The notes under the pieces were generated by a model. It saw only the letters and a program-made list of their open reading frames with translations. It had not been told where the DNA came from and made no database searches. Below are positions 41,557 through 51,913 of a stretch of 64,000 nt of DNA, one piece after another. Numbering within the stretch: position 1 is the first letter of the stretch; the number at the start of each line of letters is the position of its first letter. The translations under genes were made by a program, and so were the position numbers. Origin of the DNA: Streptomyces sp. AP-93. GTDB taxonomy: Bacteria; Actinomycetota; Actinomycetes; Streptomycetales; Streptomycetaceae. The stretch spans positions 372,001 through 436,000 of the forward strand of contig NZ_JALGBX010000002.1 in NCBI RefSeq assembly GCF_022808175.1, given 5' to 3'.

Positions 41557-43041
41557 ATGCCTGCCACTTCCGCTCCCGCCGCCCCTCCCATCGCCTCTCC
41601 CATCGCTTCCGCCGCCTCCTCCCCGGCCGCACCGCGCGGGCTGCGCTCCCGGTGGACCGCCCTCGGGGTGCTGTCCACCGGCGTCCTGATGACCGTCCTC
41701 GACGGCAGCATCGTCACCGTCGCGATGCCGGCCATCCAGAACGACCTCGGCTTCACCCCCGCGGGACTCAGCTGGGTCGTCAACGCCTACCTGATCGCCT
41801 TCGGCAGCCTGCTGCTCCTCGCCGGCCGGCTCGGCGACCTCATCGGCCGCAAGCGGATGTTCCTGGCCGGGACCGGCGTCTTCACCGGAGCCTCCCTGCT
41901 CGCCGGGTTCGCCGGCTCCCCCGAGGTACTGATCGCCGCCCGGTTCCTGCAGGGCCTCGGCAGCGCCATGGCCGCGGCCGTCAGCCTGGGCATCCTGATC
42001 ACGCTGTTCACCGAACCCCGCGAGCGGGCCAAGGCCATCGCCGTCTTCTCGTTCACCGGCGCGGCCGGAGCCTCCCTGGGCCAGGTGCTCGGCGGCGTCC
42101 TGACCGATGCCCTCGACTGGCACTGGATCTTCTTCATCAACCTGCCCATAGGACTCGCCGCCCTCGCGCTCGCCCTGCCCGCGCTCCCCGCCGACCGCGC
42201 TGATGCCGGGCCGGGTCTGCGCGCCGGGGCCGACGTCATCGGCGCCCTCCTGGTCACCGCCGGCCCGATGCTCGGCATCTTCACCGTCGTCGAGGCGGAG
42301 CGCTACGGCTGGATCTCCGCGCACACCCTCGGCCTCGGCACGCTCTCGGTCGCCCTGCTCGCCGGCTTCACCGCACGCCAGGCCAAGGCCCGCACCCCGC
42401 TGGTACCGCTGCGGATCTTCCGTTCGCGGACCGTGGTCGGCGCGAACCTGGTCCAGATGCTGATGGTGGCCGCGCTGTTCTCCTTCCAGGTCCTGGTCGC
42501 CCTGTACCTCCAGAACGTGCTCGGCTACGGAGCCGCCGAGACCGGCCTGGCGATGCTCCCGGCGGCCGTGGTCATCGGCGGGGTCTCCCTCTTCGCCTCG
42601 GCCCCGCTGAACGCCCGCTTCGGCGAACGGGGCGTCCTCCTGGCCGGACTGTCCCTGCTCGTCGCCGCCCTCGGCCTGCTGACCCGGCTCCCGGTCCACG
42701 CCGACTACGTCACCGACCTGCTCCCCGTGATGCTGCTCGCCGCCGGCTTCGGCCTGGCCCTGCCCGCCCTCACCGCACTCGGCATGTCCGGCGCCGACGA
42801 GCGGGACGCGGGCCTCGCCTCCGGCCTGTTCAACACCACCCAGCAGATCGGCATGGCCCTCGGCGTCGCCGTCCTCTCCACCCTGGCGGCCGCCCGCACC
42901 GACTCCCTGCTCTCCACCGGCCGCGAGCGCGCCGCCGCCCTGACCTCCGGCTACCACCTGGCCTTCGGCATCGGGACCGGCCTGATGGTCACGGCGCTCG
43001 TGGTGGCCGCGACGCTGCTGCGGACCGGCCGGCGCCGGTGA
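41557..43041 (+). CDS. MFS transporter, DHA2 (14-helix) drug:H+ antiporter family
   Basis: A 494-residue exporter with fourteen membrane segments. DHA2 motifs: LMTVLDGSIVTVAMPAIQND (motif D1), RLGDLIGRKRMFLAGTGVF (motif A) and ARFLQGLGSAMAAAVSLGIL with GAAGASLGQVLGGVLTD (motif C). ATG at 41557. The first 25 residues are an Ala/Pro-rich cytoplasmic tail. Regulated by the divergent MarR gene. Substrate unknown; a multidrug or antibiotic exporter is typical. It is followed by a parS site. Confidence 0.9.
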   Translation: MPATSAPAAPPIASPIASAASSPAAPRGLRSRWTALGVLSTGVLMTVLDGSIVTVAMPAIQNDLGFTPAGLSWVVNAYLIAFGSLLLLAGRLGDLIGRKRMFLAGTGVFTGASLLAGFAGSPEVLIAARFLQGLGSAMAAAVSLGILITLFTEPRERAKAIAVFSFTGAAGASLGQVLGGVLTDALDWHWIFFINLPIGLAALALALPALPADRADAGPGLRAGADVIGALLVTAGPMLGIFTVVEAERYGWISAHTLGLGTLSVALLAGFTARQAKARTPLVPLRIFRSRTVVGANLVQMLMVAALFSFQVLVALYLQNVLGYGAAETGLAMLPAAVVIGGVSLFASAPLNARFGERGVLLAGLSLLVAALGLLTRLPVHADYVTDLLPVMLLAAGFGLALPALTALGMSGADERDAGLASGLFNTTQQIGMALGVAVLSTLAAARTDSLLSTGRERAAALTSGYHLAFGIGTGLMVTALVVAATLLRTGRRR

Positions 43042-43054
43042 CGCCCGCCCCGAT

Positions 43055-43068
43055 GTTTCACGTGAAAC
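43055..43068. promoter_or_regulatory. parS: parS centromere site 3
   Basis: Third perfect GTTTCACGTGAAAC in the window, extended to the 22-bp palindrome CCGATGTTTCACGTGAAACATCGG, between two convergent genes where ParB loading will not meet a promoter. Confidence 0.93.
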
Positions 43069-43093
43069 ATCGGGGCAGGGCGCGGTCAGGGCC

Positions 43094-43912
43094 CTACTTC
43101 ACGAAGAGGCCGTTGAGCGTGCCGTAGTCGACCGCCCCGTCGAGCGCCCCGTACGTCCCCTGCTCCAGCACCTCCACCGCCGCGGCGCGGGCCGCCGTAT
43201 ACGCCGCCTGGGCCACGCCGGTCCCGACACTGACCCGGCGCACCCCGGCCTTCGCCAGCTCGGCGACGGACGGACCGCCCGGCCCGGCCATGGCGTTGAC
43301 CGGCAGCGGACCCCGCGCGATCTCGCTCAGGGCGTCCAGGTCCAGCAGCCCCGGCACGAAGATCCCGTCGGCCCCGGCGGCGGCGTACGCCTCCACCCGT
43401 GCCAGTACGTCGGCGAGACGGCCGGACTCCTCACCGATCCCGAACAGGAAGACGTCGGTACGGGCGTTGATCACCAGCTCCGGCAGCCCGGCCGCGACGG
43501 CCGCCGCACGGGCGGCGCTGATCCGTTCGGCCTGCTCCGAGGCGGTGTGGATCGTACCGTCGGCCGCCTTCGAGTCCTCCAGGTTGATCCCGACGGCGCC
43601 CACCGCCACCACCTCGCGCACGGTGGCCGCGACGTCCTCGTAGCCGCCCTCGATGTCCACGGTTACCGGGACGTCCACGGCCGCCACGATCCGCGCGGCC
43701 GCCGCCAGCATCTCCGGCCCCGTCGCGTGCTGCCCGTCCCCGCGCCCGATCGACCAGGCCACGCCCCCACTGGTGGTGGCGATGGCCGCCGCCCCGGCCG
43801 ACTCGATCACGGCCGCGCTGCCCGCGTCCCAGGCATTGGGCAGGACGAGTACGCCCTCACCCAACGCCCGGAGCCGCAGGGCCTTCTCGGTGGTCTTCGC
43901 ATCCACAGTCAT
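43094..43912 (-). CDS. Isocitrate lyase/PEP-mutase family protein
   Basis: A 272-residue protein of the ICL/PEPM superfamily. Motifs: VLPNAWDAGSAAVIESAGAA at the N-terminus, VPVTVDIEGGYEDVAATVRE (metal-binding Asp/Glu), GINLEDSKAADGTIH and LVINARTDVFLFG. The ICL active-site Cys loop (KKCGH) is absent and no PEP-mutase EDK-X5-NS motif is seen, so it belongs to the uncharacterised oxaloacetate-decarboxylase-like subgroup often annotated as carboxyvinyl-carboxyphosphonate phosphorylmutase-like. ATG at 43912 with GGAG; an upstream ATG at 43930 lacks a ribosome site. A phosphonate role is not supported by neighbours. Confidence 0.85.
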   Translation of the reverse strand: MTVDAKTTEKALRLRALGEGVLVLPNAWDAGSAAVIESAGAAAIATTSGGVAWSIGRGDGQHATGPEMLAAAARIVAAVDVPVTVDIEGGYEDVAATVREVVAVGAVGINLEDSKAADGTIHTASEQAERISAARAAAVAAGLPELVINARTDVFLFGIGEESGRLADVLARVEAYAAAGADGIFVPGLLDLDALSEIARGPLPVNAMAGPGGPSVAELAKAGVRRVSVGTGVAQAAYTAARAAAVEVLEQGTYGALDGAVDYGTLNGLFVK

Positions 43913-43983
43913 CCGGGATCTCCTCAACATCGGCCTTGCTGAATGATCGTCATACCGCCCAACCGGGCAGAGATTAACGCGAA

Positions 43984-44021
43984 AGGCCCCCTGCCCGGCG
44001 TGTGCTCCGGGCAGGGGGCCT
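43984..44021. terminator. Hairpin terminator downstream of glyQS
   Basis: AGGCCCCCTGCCCGG pairs with CCGGGCAGGGGGCCT (15 bp, loop CGTGTGCT), 25 bp past the glycyl-tRNA synthetase stop on the minus strand. Confidence 0.85.
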
Positions 44022-44045
44022 CAGCTCACGGCTGTCGAGAGCCGG

Positions 44046-47054
<3,009 letters not shown>

Positions 47055-47141
47055 GGTGATCGAATCGCCTGTTTCCCGAGTCGGTGCGGCAAGGTGGTTT
47101 CGTGCGCGGGCGCCGTCGCACGCCCGAACGCCCCTGAGGTG

Positions 47142-47171
47142 CTGTTCCTGGATCTCACTGTTCCTGGATCT
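47142..47171. repeat. 14-bp direct repeat (16-bp period) upstream of glyQS
   Basis: CTGTTCCTGGATCT at 47142-47155 and again at 47158-47171, two bases apart, in the 244-bp gap before the GlyRS start. It may be a regulatory element, or a slippage scar within a longer glyQS reading frame. Apart from this repeat and the open frame described for glyQS, I see nothing else in the gap. Confidence 0.75.
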
Positions 47172-47298
47172 GACTCCGGTCCCGGACGACCGGCAGGCCC
47201 GCTCTCCGCAGACCCGGTCCAAGTCTGCCTCCAGCATTCGTGCGACCTGCTCCGGGGGCAGTTCACCGACGTCGTCGGCCGACGGACCGGAACGGGAG

Positions 47299-48306
47299 TC
47301 AGACCACGTCCTCCCCCGGCCTTGCGTCGACCCCCGTGCCCCTCGGCGGCTCCACGATCCCGCGGACGGCGAGCAGGTAGCCCATCTCGACCCGGCTGCG
47401 GCTGCCCAGGACCTCAGAGGTCCTCTTCACGTGGTTGGCCACCGAGCGGAGGCTGATGCCGAGCTGGCTCGCGATGGCCTTGTCGGGCAACCCGGTGACG
47501 AGAAGGCGCAAGACGGAGAGGCGGATCCCCTCGGTCAGGATGTCCAGGGGGGAGCCGGGGTGCATGAGCATCGGTTCGGCTCGGGCCCACTCGTGCGAGA
47601 AGGACCTGACCAGGTACTGCACGATGCCGGGGTGGCGGACCACGAGGGCTTCGGTGCTCCGGCTGAGGACGCTGGGGATGAACGCGACCGTGCGGTCACA
47701 CACGATCAGCCGCTCGAACAGCTCCTCCGACGTGCGGACCTCGGCTCCGGCAGCCGTGATCTGTTCCACGTAGGACAGCGTCGGGCCGTGAGTGCGGACC
47801 GAGTGCTGGTAGAGCGTGCGCTGGCGCACTCCCCGGGCGGCGAGCTTGAGGTCCCGGGGCAACGCCTCCGCCAGCAGTGCGGGGGCGCGTCCGCCGCCGG
47901 GCTGCATGGTCAGCAGCTCGCTGACACAGTTGCTGACGGCCTGTTCCAAGGCTGTACTGATGACATCGGCTCCGATGAGCCGCCGGACGAGGGCATCGCC
48001 TTCCTGGGCCTCCAGGTAAACGCCTTCCAGCCGGGACAGCGAGACCCGCATCGCCGCCAGCCGGTGCTGGTTGTCGAGGATCGTGCGCTCGATCGGCTGG
48101 GTGATGCCGAAGAGGGCCACGTCGGGCGGGACCGCCACGCACTGCCCGGTCTCCGGTGAGGGGCGGATCAGTCCCATCTCCACGATGCAGGACGGCATTT
48201 CACCCGACGCGCGACCACCTCGGAGCGCGTCTCGGTACGCGTTCACGCCACGGTCGCAGATGTCCGCGTGCCCGTTCAATGACCCTTCATCAGCACTTAT
48301 ACACAT
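47299..48306 (-). CDS. LuxR-family transcriptional regulator (cluster regulator)
   Basis: A 335-residue protein with a C-terminal LuxR HTH ([20 protein letters not shown], then [20 protein letters not shown], about residues 265-315). The N-terminal 250 residues have no receiver or NB-ARC signature but resemble the orphan HTH-LuxR regulators of Streptomyces biosynthetic loci, with a TrmB/phospholipase-D-like region ([16 protein letters not shown]). ATG at 48306 with AGGGGA four bases away; ATGs at 48321 and 48336 are poorer. It is divergent from the biosynthetic genes and upstream of glyQS on the same strand, the natural position for a pathway-specific regulator. Confidence 0.82.
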   Translation of the reverse strand: MCISADEGSLNGHADICDRGVNAYRDALRGGRASGEMPSCIVEMGLIRPSPETGQCVAVPPDVALFGITQPIERTILDNQHRLAAMRVSLSRLEGVYLEAQEGDALVRRLIGADVISTALEQAVSNCVSELLTMQPGGGRAPALLAEALPRDLKLAARGVRQRTLYQHSVRTHGPTLSYVEQITAAGAEVRTSEELFERLIVCDRTVAFIPSVLSRSTEALVVRHPGIVQYLVRSFSHEWARAEPMLMHPGSPLDILTEGIRLSVLRLLVTGLPDKAIASQLGISLRSVANHVKRTSEVLGSRSRVEMGYLLAVRGIVEPPRGTGVDARPGEDVV

Positions 48307-48426
48307 AACGTCCCCTTGCATTTTTCTGCACTGCATCTAGATCTTGCCGTTATTCATTGTCGACGGCGCGACCGGGGTGGAAGTCTCAAGGGGTGCCCAG
48401 GGAAGCCGCAACCTTTTCGGGGCATA

Positions 48427-48439
48427 GAGGAATTTCCTC
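48427..48439. promoter_or_regulatory. Candidate operator in the LuxR/biosynthetic divergent gap
   Basis: GAGGAATTTCCTC, a perfect 6+1+6 palindrome in a relatively AT-rich region between the LuxR regulator and the first short ORF. Possible LuxR binding site; its GAGGAA could alternatively be a ribosome site. Confidence 0.4.
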
Positions 48440-48460
48440 ATTCCCGAAGTCGTCTCACTG

Positions 48461-48631
48461 GTGGAAGAAGATAAGACGTTGACCGGCGCCATCTCTGCCC
48501 TGATTTTCGCCCTGCTCGGTTCCGCTTCCGGCCTCGTGGCCGCGGATGCAGCCCACTCGGCCCCGCACAAGGCCTCCCACAACGTCTCCCACAAGGCGAT
48601 CGCCCCGTACAGCGACTCCGCCTGGGGTTAG
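48461..48631 (+). CDS. Short peptide ORF at the head of the cluster (candidate precursor or secreted peptide)
   Basis: An unannotated 56-codon frame from GTG to TAG. The product has an acidic start VEEDKT, a hydrophobic helix (LTGAISALIFALLGSASGLV, residues 7-26), possible signal-peptidase sites (VAA, ADA) and a His-rich tail AAHSAPHKASHNVSHKAI ending APYSDSAWG. Codons are GC-rich at position three, unlike random intergenic DNA. A TTG at 48479 preceded by GGAAGAAG is an equally good start (50 residues). It lies between the LuxR regulator and the SDR, in the direction of the biosynthetic genes. It could be a ribosomally made precursor, a secreted peptide or a leader peptide; no family recognised. 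Confidence 0.55.
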   Translation: MEEDKTLTGAISALIFALLGSASGLVAADAAHSAPHKASHNVSHKAIAPYSDSAWG

Positions 48632-48667
48632 GCAGCCCCGCACCTCCCTCCCACCCTCTTCCAGCCC

Positions 48668-48687
48668 TTCGAACCCCTCGGTTCGAA
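48668..48687. promoter_or_regulatory. TTCGAA repeat upstream of the SDR gene
   Basis: TTCGAACCCCTCGGTTCGAA contains two self-complementary TTCGAA hexamers and a direct repeat of TTCGAACCCC, 20 bp before the SDR start. Possible operator or upstream untranslated structure. Confidence 0.35.
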
Positions 48688-48706
48688 CCCCCTCAGAAGG
48701 AACGCA

Positions 48707-49459
48707 ATGACCCGCACAGCGGTCGTCACCGGTGCCAGCAGCGGAATCGGGAAGGCCACCGCGCAGCGGCTGGCCAAGGACGGCTACCACGTCGTCCTGG
48801 TCGCCCGTCGCGCCGAACGGCTGGCCGGGCTGGCCGAGGAGACCGGTGGCACGGCAGTGGCCTGCGACATCACCGACCCCGCGGCAGTGCGCACCGCCTT
48901 CGCGGCTCTGGACCACTGTGACCTGCTGGTCAACGTCGCAGGCGGGGCGCTGGGCGCCGAGCCGACGGCCGAGGCCACCGGAGAGTCCTGGCAGTGGATG
49001 TTCTCCGTGAACGTGCTGGGCACCCTCCACGTGACCCGGACCCTGCTGCCCTTGCTGCTCGCCTCGTCCGACGGCGGAACCATCGTCAACATCACCTCGA
49101 CGGCGGCGTTCGTCAGCTATGAGGGTGGCGCCGGATACAGCGCCGCCAAGGCCGCCGAGCACGCGCTCACCGAGACCCTGCGCCTCGAACTGTGCGGCAC
49201 CCCGGTCCGGGTCGTCGAGATCGCCCCCGGGATGGTCCAGACCGAGGAGTTCGCCCTCAACCGGTTCCACGGCGACGCGGAGAAGGCGGCCGCCGTCTAC
49301 GCCGGTGTGGACCGGCCGCTGCGCGCCGAGGACGTCGCCGAGTGCGTGGCGCTCACCGTGGCCCTGCCGCAGCACGTGAACGTCGATCGCCTGGTGGTGC
49401 GCCCGGTGGCCCAGGCCGCCCAGCACAAGACGCACCGGGGATCCATTTTCCCCGCCTGA
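48707..49459 (+). CDS. Short-chain dehydrogenase/reductase (SDR)
   Basis: A 250-residue classical SDR using NAD(P)H. Cofactor motif VVTGASSGIGKATAQRLAKD, NVAG at LLVNVAGGALGA, catalytic Ser in IVNITSTAAFVSYEGGAGYS and YxxxK in YSAAKAAEH. Basic residues after the glycine motif (VARRAERL) favour NADPH. RBS AAGGAA before ATG 48707. First full-length enzyme gene of the candidate cluster; it would oxidise or reduce a pathway hydroxyl or carbonyl. Confidence 0.88.
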   Translation: MTRTAVVTGASSGIGKATAQRLAKDGYHVVLVARRAERLAGLAEETGGTAVACDITDPAAVRTAFAALDHCDLLVNVAGGALGAEPTAEATGESWQWMFSVNVLGTLHVTRTLLPLLLASSDGGTIVNITSTAAFVSYEGGAGYSAAKAAEHALTETLRLELCGTPVRVVEIAPGMVQTEEFALNRFHGDAEKAAAVYAGVDRPLRAEDVAECVALTVALPQHVNVDRLVVRPVAQAAQHKTHRGSIFPA

Positions 49460-49538
49460 CAATCCAGATTCCGGTCACATTAAGCCTGCGGCCACCTTCG
49501 CTCTGGCCGAAAATCATCGAAAGGGGGTGAGCTCTGTC

Positions 49539-49625
49539 ATGTCCTTGTGGCGAACGATTAAGGAAAAGCTCTTCGGGCGCAAGCGCCGGAAGAAGAACGA
49601 CGCCTCCATTTACCCGATGTTCTGA
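49539..49625 (+). CDS. 28-residue basic mini-ORF in the cluster
   Basis: ATG TCC TTG starts a 28-codon frame ending TGA; product begins MSLWRTIKEKLFGRKRRKKN and ends DASIYPMF. A strong Shine-Dalgarno-like GGGGGTGA lies upstream (a GTG at 49527 would add four residues). The product is an amphipathic, very basic helix with an aromatic C-terminus. It is flanked by the SDR and the diiron-oxidase genes, all in one direction with short gaps. It may be a precursor peptide for the ATP-grasp ligases, or a small membrane-associated partner. Not recognised. Confidence 0.58.
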   Translation: MSLWRTIKEKLFGRKRRKKNDASIYPMF

Positions 49626-49701
49626 GTGCCGACCGTCTTTTCGGAGCCGCGGAACTCGCCGGGGACGACCGGCCGACATTATCTGTAAAGGAATCCAGAA
49701 G

Positions 49702-51900
49702 GTGCACGCCACCTCACCGATCGCTCGCGCCGTCTACACCCGGGCAGCCGACCCGGAGTGCCTGCTGCCGGGCGGCCCGCTCCTGGACGAACTCCGCACC
49801 GAACTGGCCCGGTTCGAGCCGGAGTGCGGGCTGCTCGAAAGCCTCGACGAGCTCCGTGCCCACGCTTCCCAGTGGGCCGCCCGGGAGACCACCCGCTTCA
49901 CCGGCCTGCTGGACCGTGCCACCACCGCCGGCGACCGGCAGGCCCTGGTGCGGCGGGCGGCGCTGTCGAACGCTCCGCTCGCCCTGCTGTCCGGGGCCTG
50001 GCTCCAGTGGCTCAGCGCCCCCGGCAACTTCGAGAGCCTGCCGACCCTGCGCACGCTCAGCCTGTACGCCTCCGACGTGGGCGCGGGCCACCCGCACGCC
50101 TCGCGCGGCTCCGCCTACCTCGCCCTGCTGCGGCGGTTGCGGCTGGCGGAGTACGCCGTGCCCGCAGCCAGGCTCACCCAGGACCAGCGCATCGAGGAGG
50201 ACGCCTTCTTCGTCCCGTCGGTGCTGCTGACCCTCGGGCGCCGTCCGGAGGACTTCCGGCCCGAGATCCTCGGCGCCGACCTCTGCCTGCGCGCAGTGGG
50301 ACTGCTGCCCGCACTCGCCCTGGTCAAGCAGGCCCATCCGCACGACGCGGCCTGGGAATTGATCGACCCGAGCACCGCCAGGGAGCCCGGCGGTCCCACC
50401 GCGACCGAGCAGGCCCTCGCCGCCATCGACGCCCTGGGCGCCGTGGGCGAAGACGAGGCCGAGAGCGGGGCCGAGGCCGGGGCCGAGACCGGGGGAGACC
50501 GGGCCGGCCGCGTCGCCGACGGCTTCCGCTGGGCGCTGGGCGCGCTCCAGGCGTGGGGCGCACACCTCTACACCCGCCTTGAGGCCTCCCTCGATCCCGC
50601 CCACGGGATGGCCGAGCTGATGCGGCTGCGGGCCCGCGAGGGTGCCGTCTACCACCACGACTTCCCCATGGAGGGCAAGCCGCTCTCCCACTGGCTCACC
50701 GACTGCCTGACCGATGCCGGGCCGTTCCTGAGCGTCCTGGCCCGCAGCCGGATGGTCAAGCCCGGCCGTTCCGAGGCGAGTTCGCTCGTCGGCGGTCTGG
50801 TCGGGGAGCGGGGACCCATGTTCCGGGTGTTCTCACCCGAGGACCTGGAGGTCATCAGCCGCTGGATCGACTCGCTGCCACCGCGGGAGCACGCCGCCGA
50901 GGGCGCGGGCGACGACGACGCCGCCCGGACGAGCCGTTCCCTACCGGCCCTGCCCGCGCCCAACCTGCCGTCCCTTGCGTCCGAGCCCGAGGAGCAGGGC
51001 CGAGTCCCGGGAGACATCCGCGAGGCGTACTGGATGCTCCAGCAGCGCACCGCCACCCCGGCCCTGCACCACTGGGCGCAGCGGTACGTGCGGGGCTGGC
51101 TGGCCCGCTCCGGGCTCGGCATCGGGCGCAGCGGGATGCACCTGCCCGAGGCGTGGCCGGCCGAGGGGCTGCGGCCGTGGCTCGCCGCCGAGCACGACCG
51201 GCACGGGGCGGAGTTCGCGGAGGGGCACGAGGTCCCCGTACCGTCCCGTCAGGAACTGATCCACTCCACCGCACAGTTGGCTCCCCTGACCCTGATCGAC
51301 GGGGCCTGGCTGCAGGGGTTCACCGATTACGAAGAGGCGTCCTCCGAGATCGGCTTCTCGCTCTTCGAGACGTACTGGGACGAGCTCGGCAACGGCGAGC
51401 CGCACCTGAACCACCCCCTCATCTACCGGCAGGTGCTGGCGGAGATGGACGTGGACGTGCCGCCCTCCGGGTCCAGGGAGTTCGCCCAGTGGTCCGGCTT
51501 CCAGGACTCCTCCTTCGAACTGCCCGTCTACTGGCTCGCCATCGGCCGGTTCCCGCGCACCTTCCTGCCCGAGGTCCTGGGCCTGAACCTGGCGATGGAG
51601 CTGTCCGGGGTGGGCGGCTCGTACCGCAGGGCCCGGATCGCCCTCAAGACGCACCGGTTCAGCACCCGCTTCGTGGACATCCACAACACCATCGACAACG
51701 TCTCCACCGGTCATTCCGCCTGGGCCGCAGACGCCGTGGACACCCTGATGTCCACCGTGCCGGCCACATTGGCGCCGGAGGTGTGGGCCCGCGTGCGCAC
51801 GGGATTCCGGTCCCTCACGCCGCCCTCCGGATTCCGCGCCCGGCAGGCACAGCGGCGCGCCCAGAGCGCCTCCGCCCCCGACAGACGCTTCATGCGCTAA
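49702..51900 (+). CDS. Iron-containing redox enzyme (haem-oxygenase-like diiron oxidase), tandemly duplicated
   Basis: A 732-residue protein. The C-terminal half (about 470-710) has the ligand pattern of haem-oxygenase-like diiron oxidases: GFSLFETYWDELGNGEPHLN followed by HPLIY, FELPVYW, then FVDIHNTIDNVSTGHSAWA. The N-terminal half (about 80-290) aligns with it (LSGAWLQW versus IDGAWLQG, LGRRPEDFRPEILGADLCLR versus IGRFPRTFLPEVLGLNLAME) but has lost the acidic and His ligands, so it looks like a pseudo-enzyme copy. Relatives catalyse N-oxygenation, C-C cleavage or desaturation of amino-acid substrates. GTG at 49702 with AAGGAAT. The next gene starts 13 bases after its stop. Confidence 0.78.
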   Translation: MHATSPIARAVYTRAADPECLLPGGPLLDELRTELARFEPECGLLESLDELRAHASQWAARETTRFTGLLDRATTAGDRQALVRRAALSNAPLALLSGAWLQWLSAPGNFESLPTLRTLSLYASDVGAGHPHASRGSAYLALLRRLRLAEYAVPAARLTQDQRIEEDAFFVPSVLLTLGRRPEDFRPEILGADLCLRAVGLLPALALVKQAHPHDAAWELIDPSTAREPGGPTATEQALAAIDALGAVGEDEAESGAEAGAETGGDRAGRVADGFRWALGALQAWGAHLYTRLEASLDPAHGMAELMRLRAREGAVYHHDFPMEGKPLSHWLTDCLTDAGPFLSVLARSRMVKPGRSEASSLVGGLVGERGPMFRVFSPEDLEVISRWIDSLPPREHAAEGAGDDDAARTSRSLPALPAPNLPSLASEPEEQGRVPGDIREAYWMLQQRTATPALHHWAQRYVRGWLARSGLGIGRSGMHLPEAWPAEGLRPWLAAEHDRHGAEFAEGHEVPVPSRQELIHSTAQLAPLTLIDGAWLQGFTDYEEASSEIGFSLFETYWDELGNGEPHLNHPLIYRQVLAEMDVDVPPSGSREFAQWSGFQDSSFELPVYWLAIGRFPRTFLPEVLGLNLAMELSGVGGSYRRARIALKTHRFSTRFVDIHNTIDNVSTGHSAWAADAVDTLMSTVPATLAPEVWARVRTGFRSLTPPSGFRARQAQRRAQSASAPDRRFMR

Positions 51901-51913
51901 GGAGCTTTTCCGT

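Noticed and set aside
43094..43912. PEP mutase indicating a phosphonate cluster
   Set aside because: The PEP-mutase signature loop is not present and no phosphonopyruvate decarboxylase or other phosphonate gene is nearby.
47055..47298. T-box riboswitch upstream of glyQS
   Set aside because: No T-box sequence (TGGNACCGCG-like) or specifier stem-loop with a Gly codon plus terminator was found.
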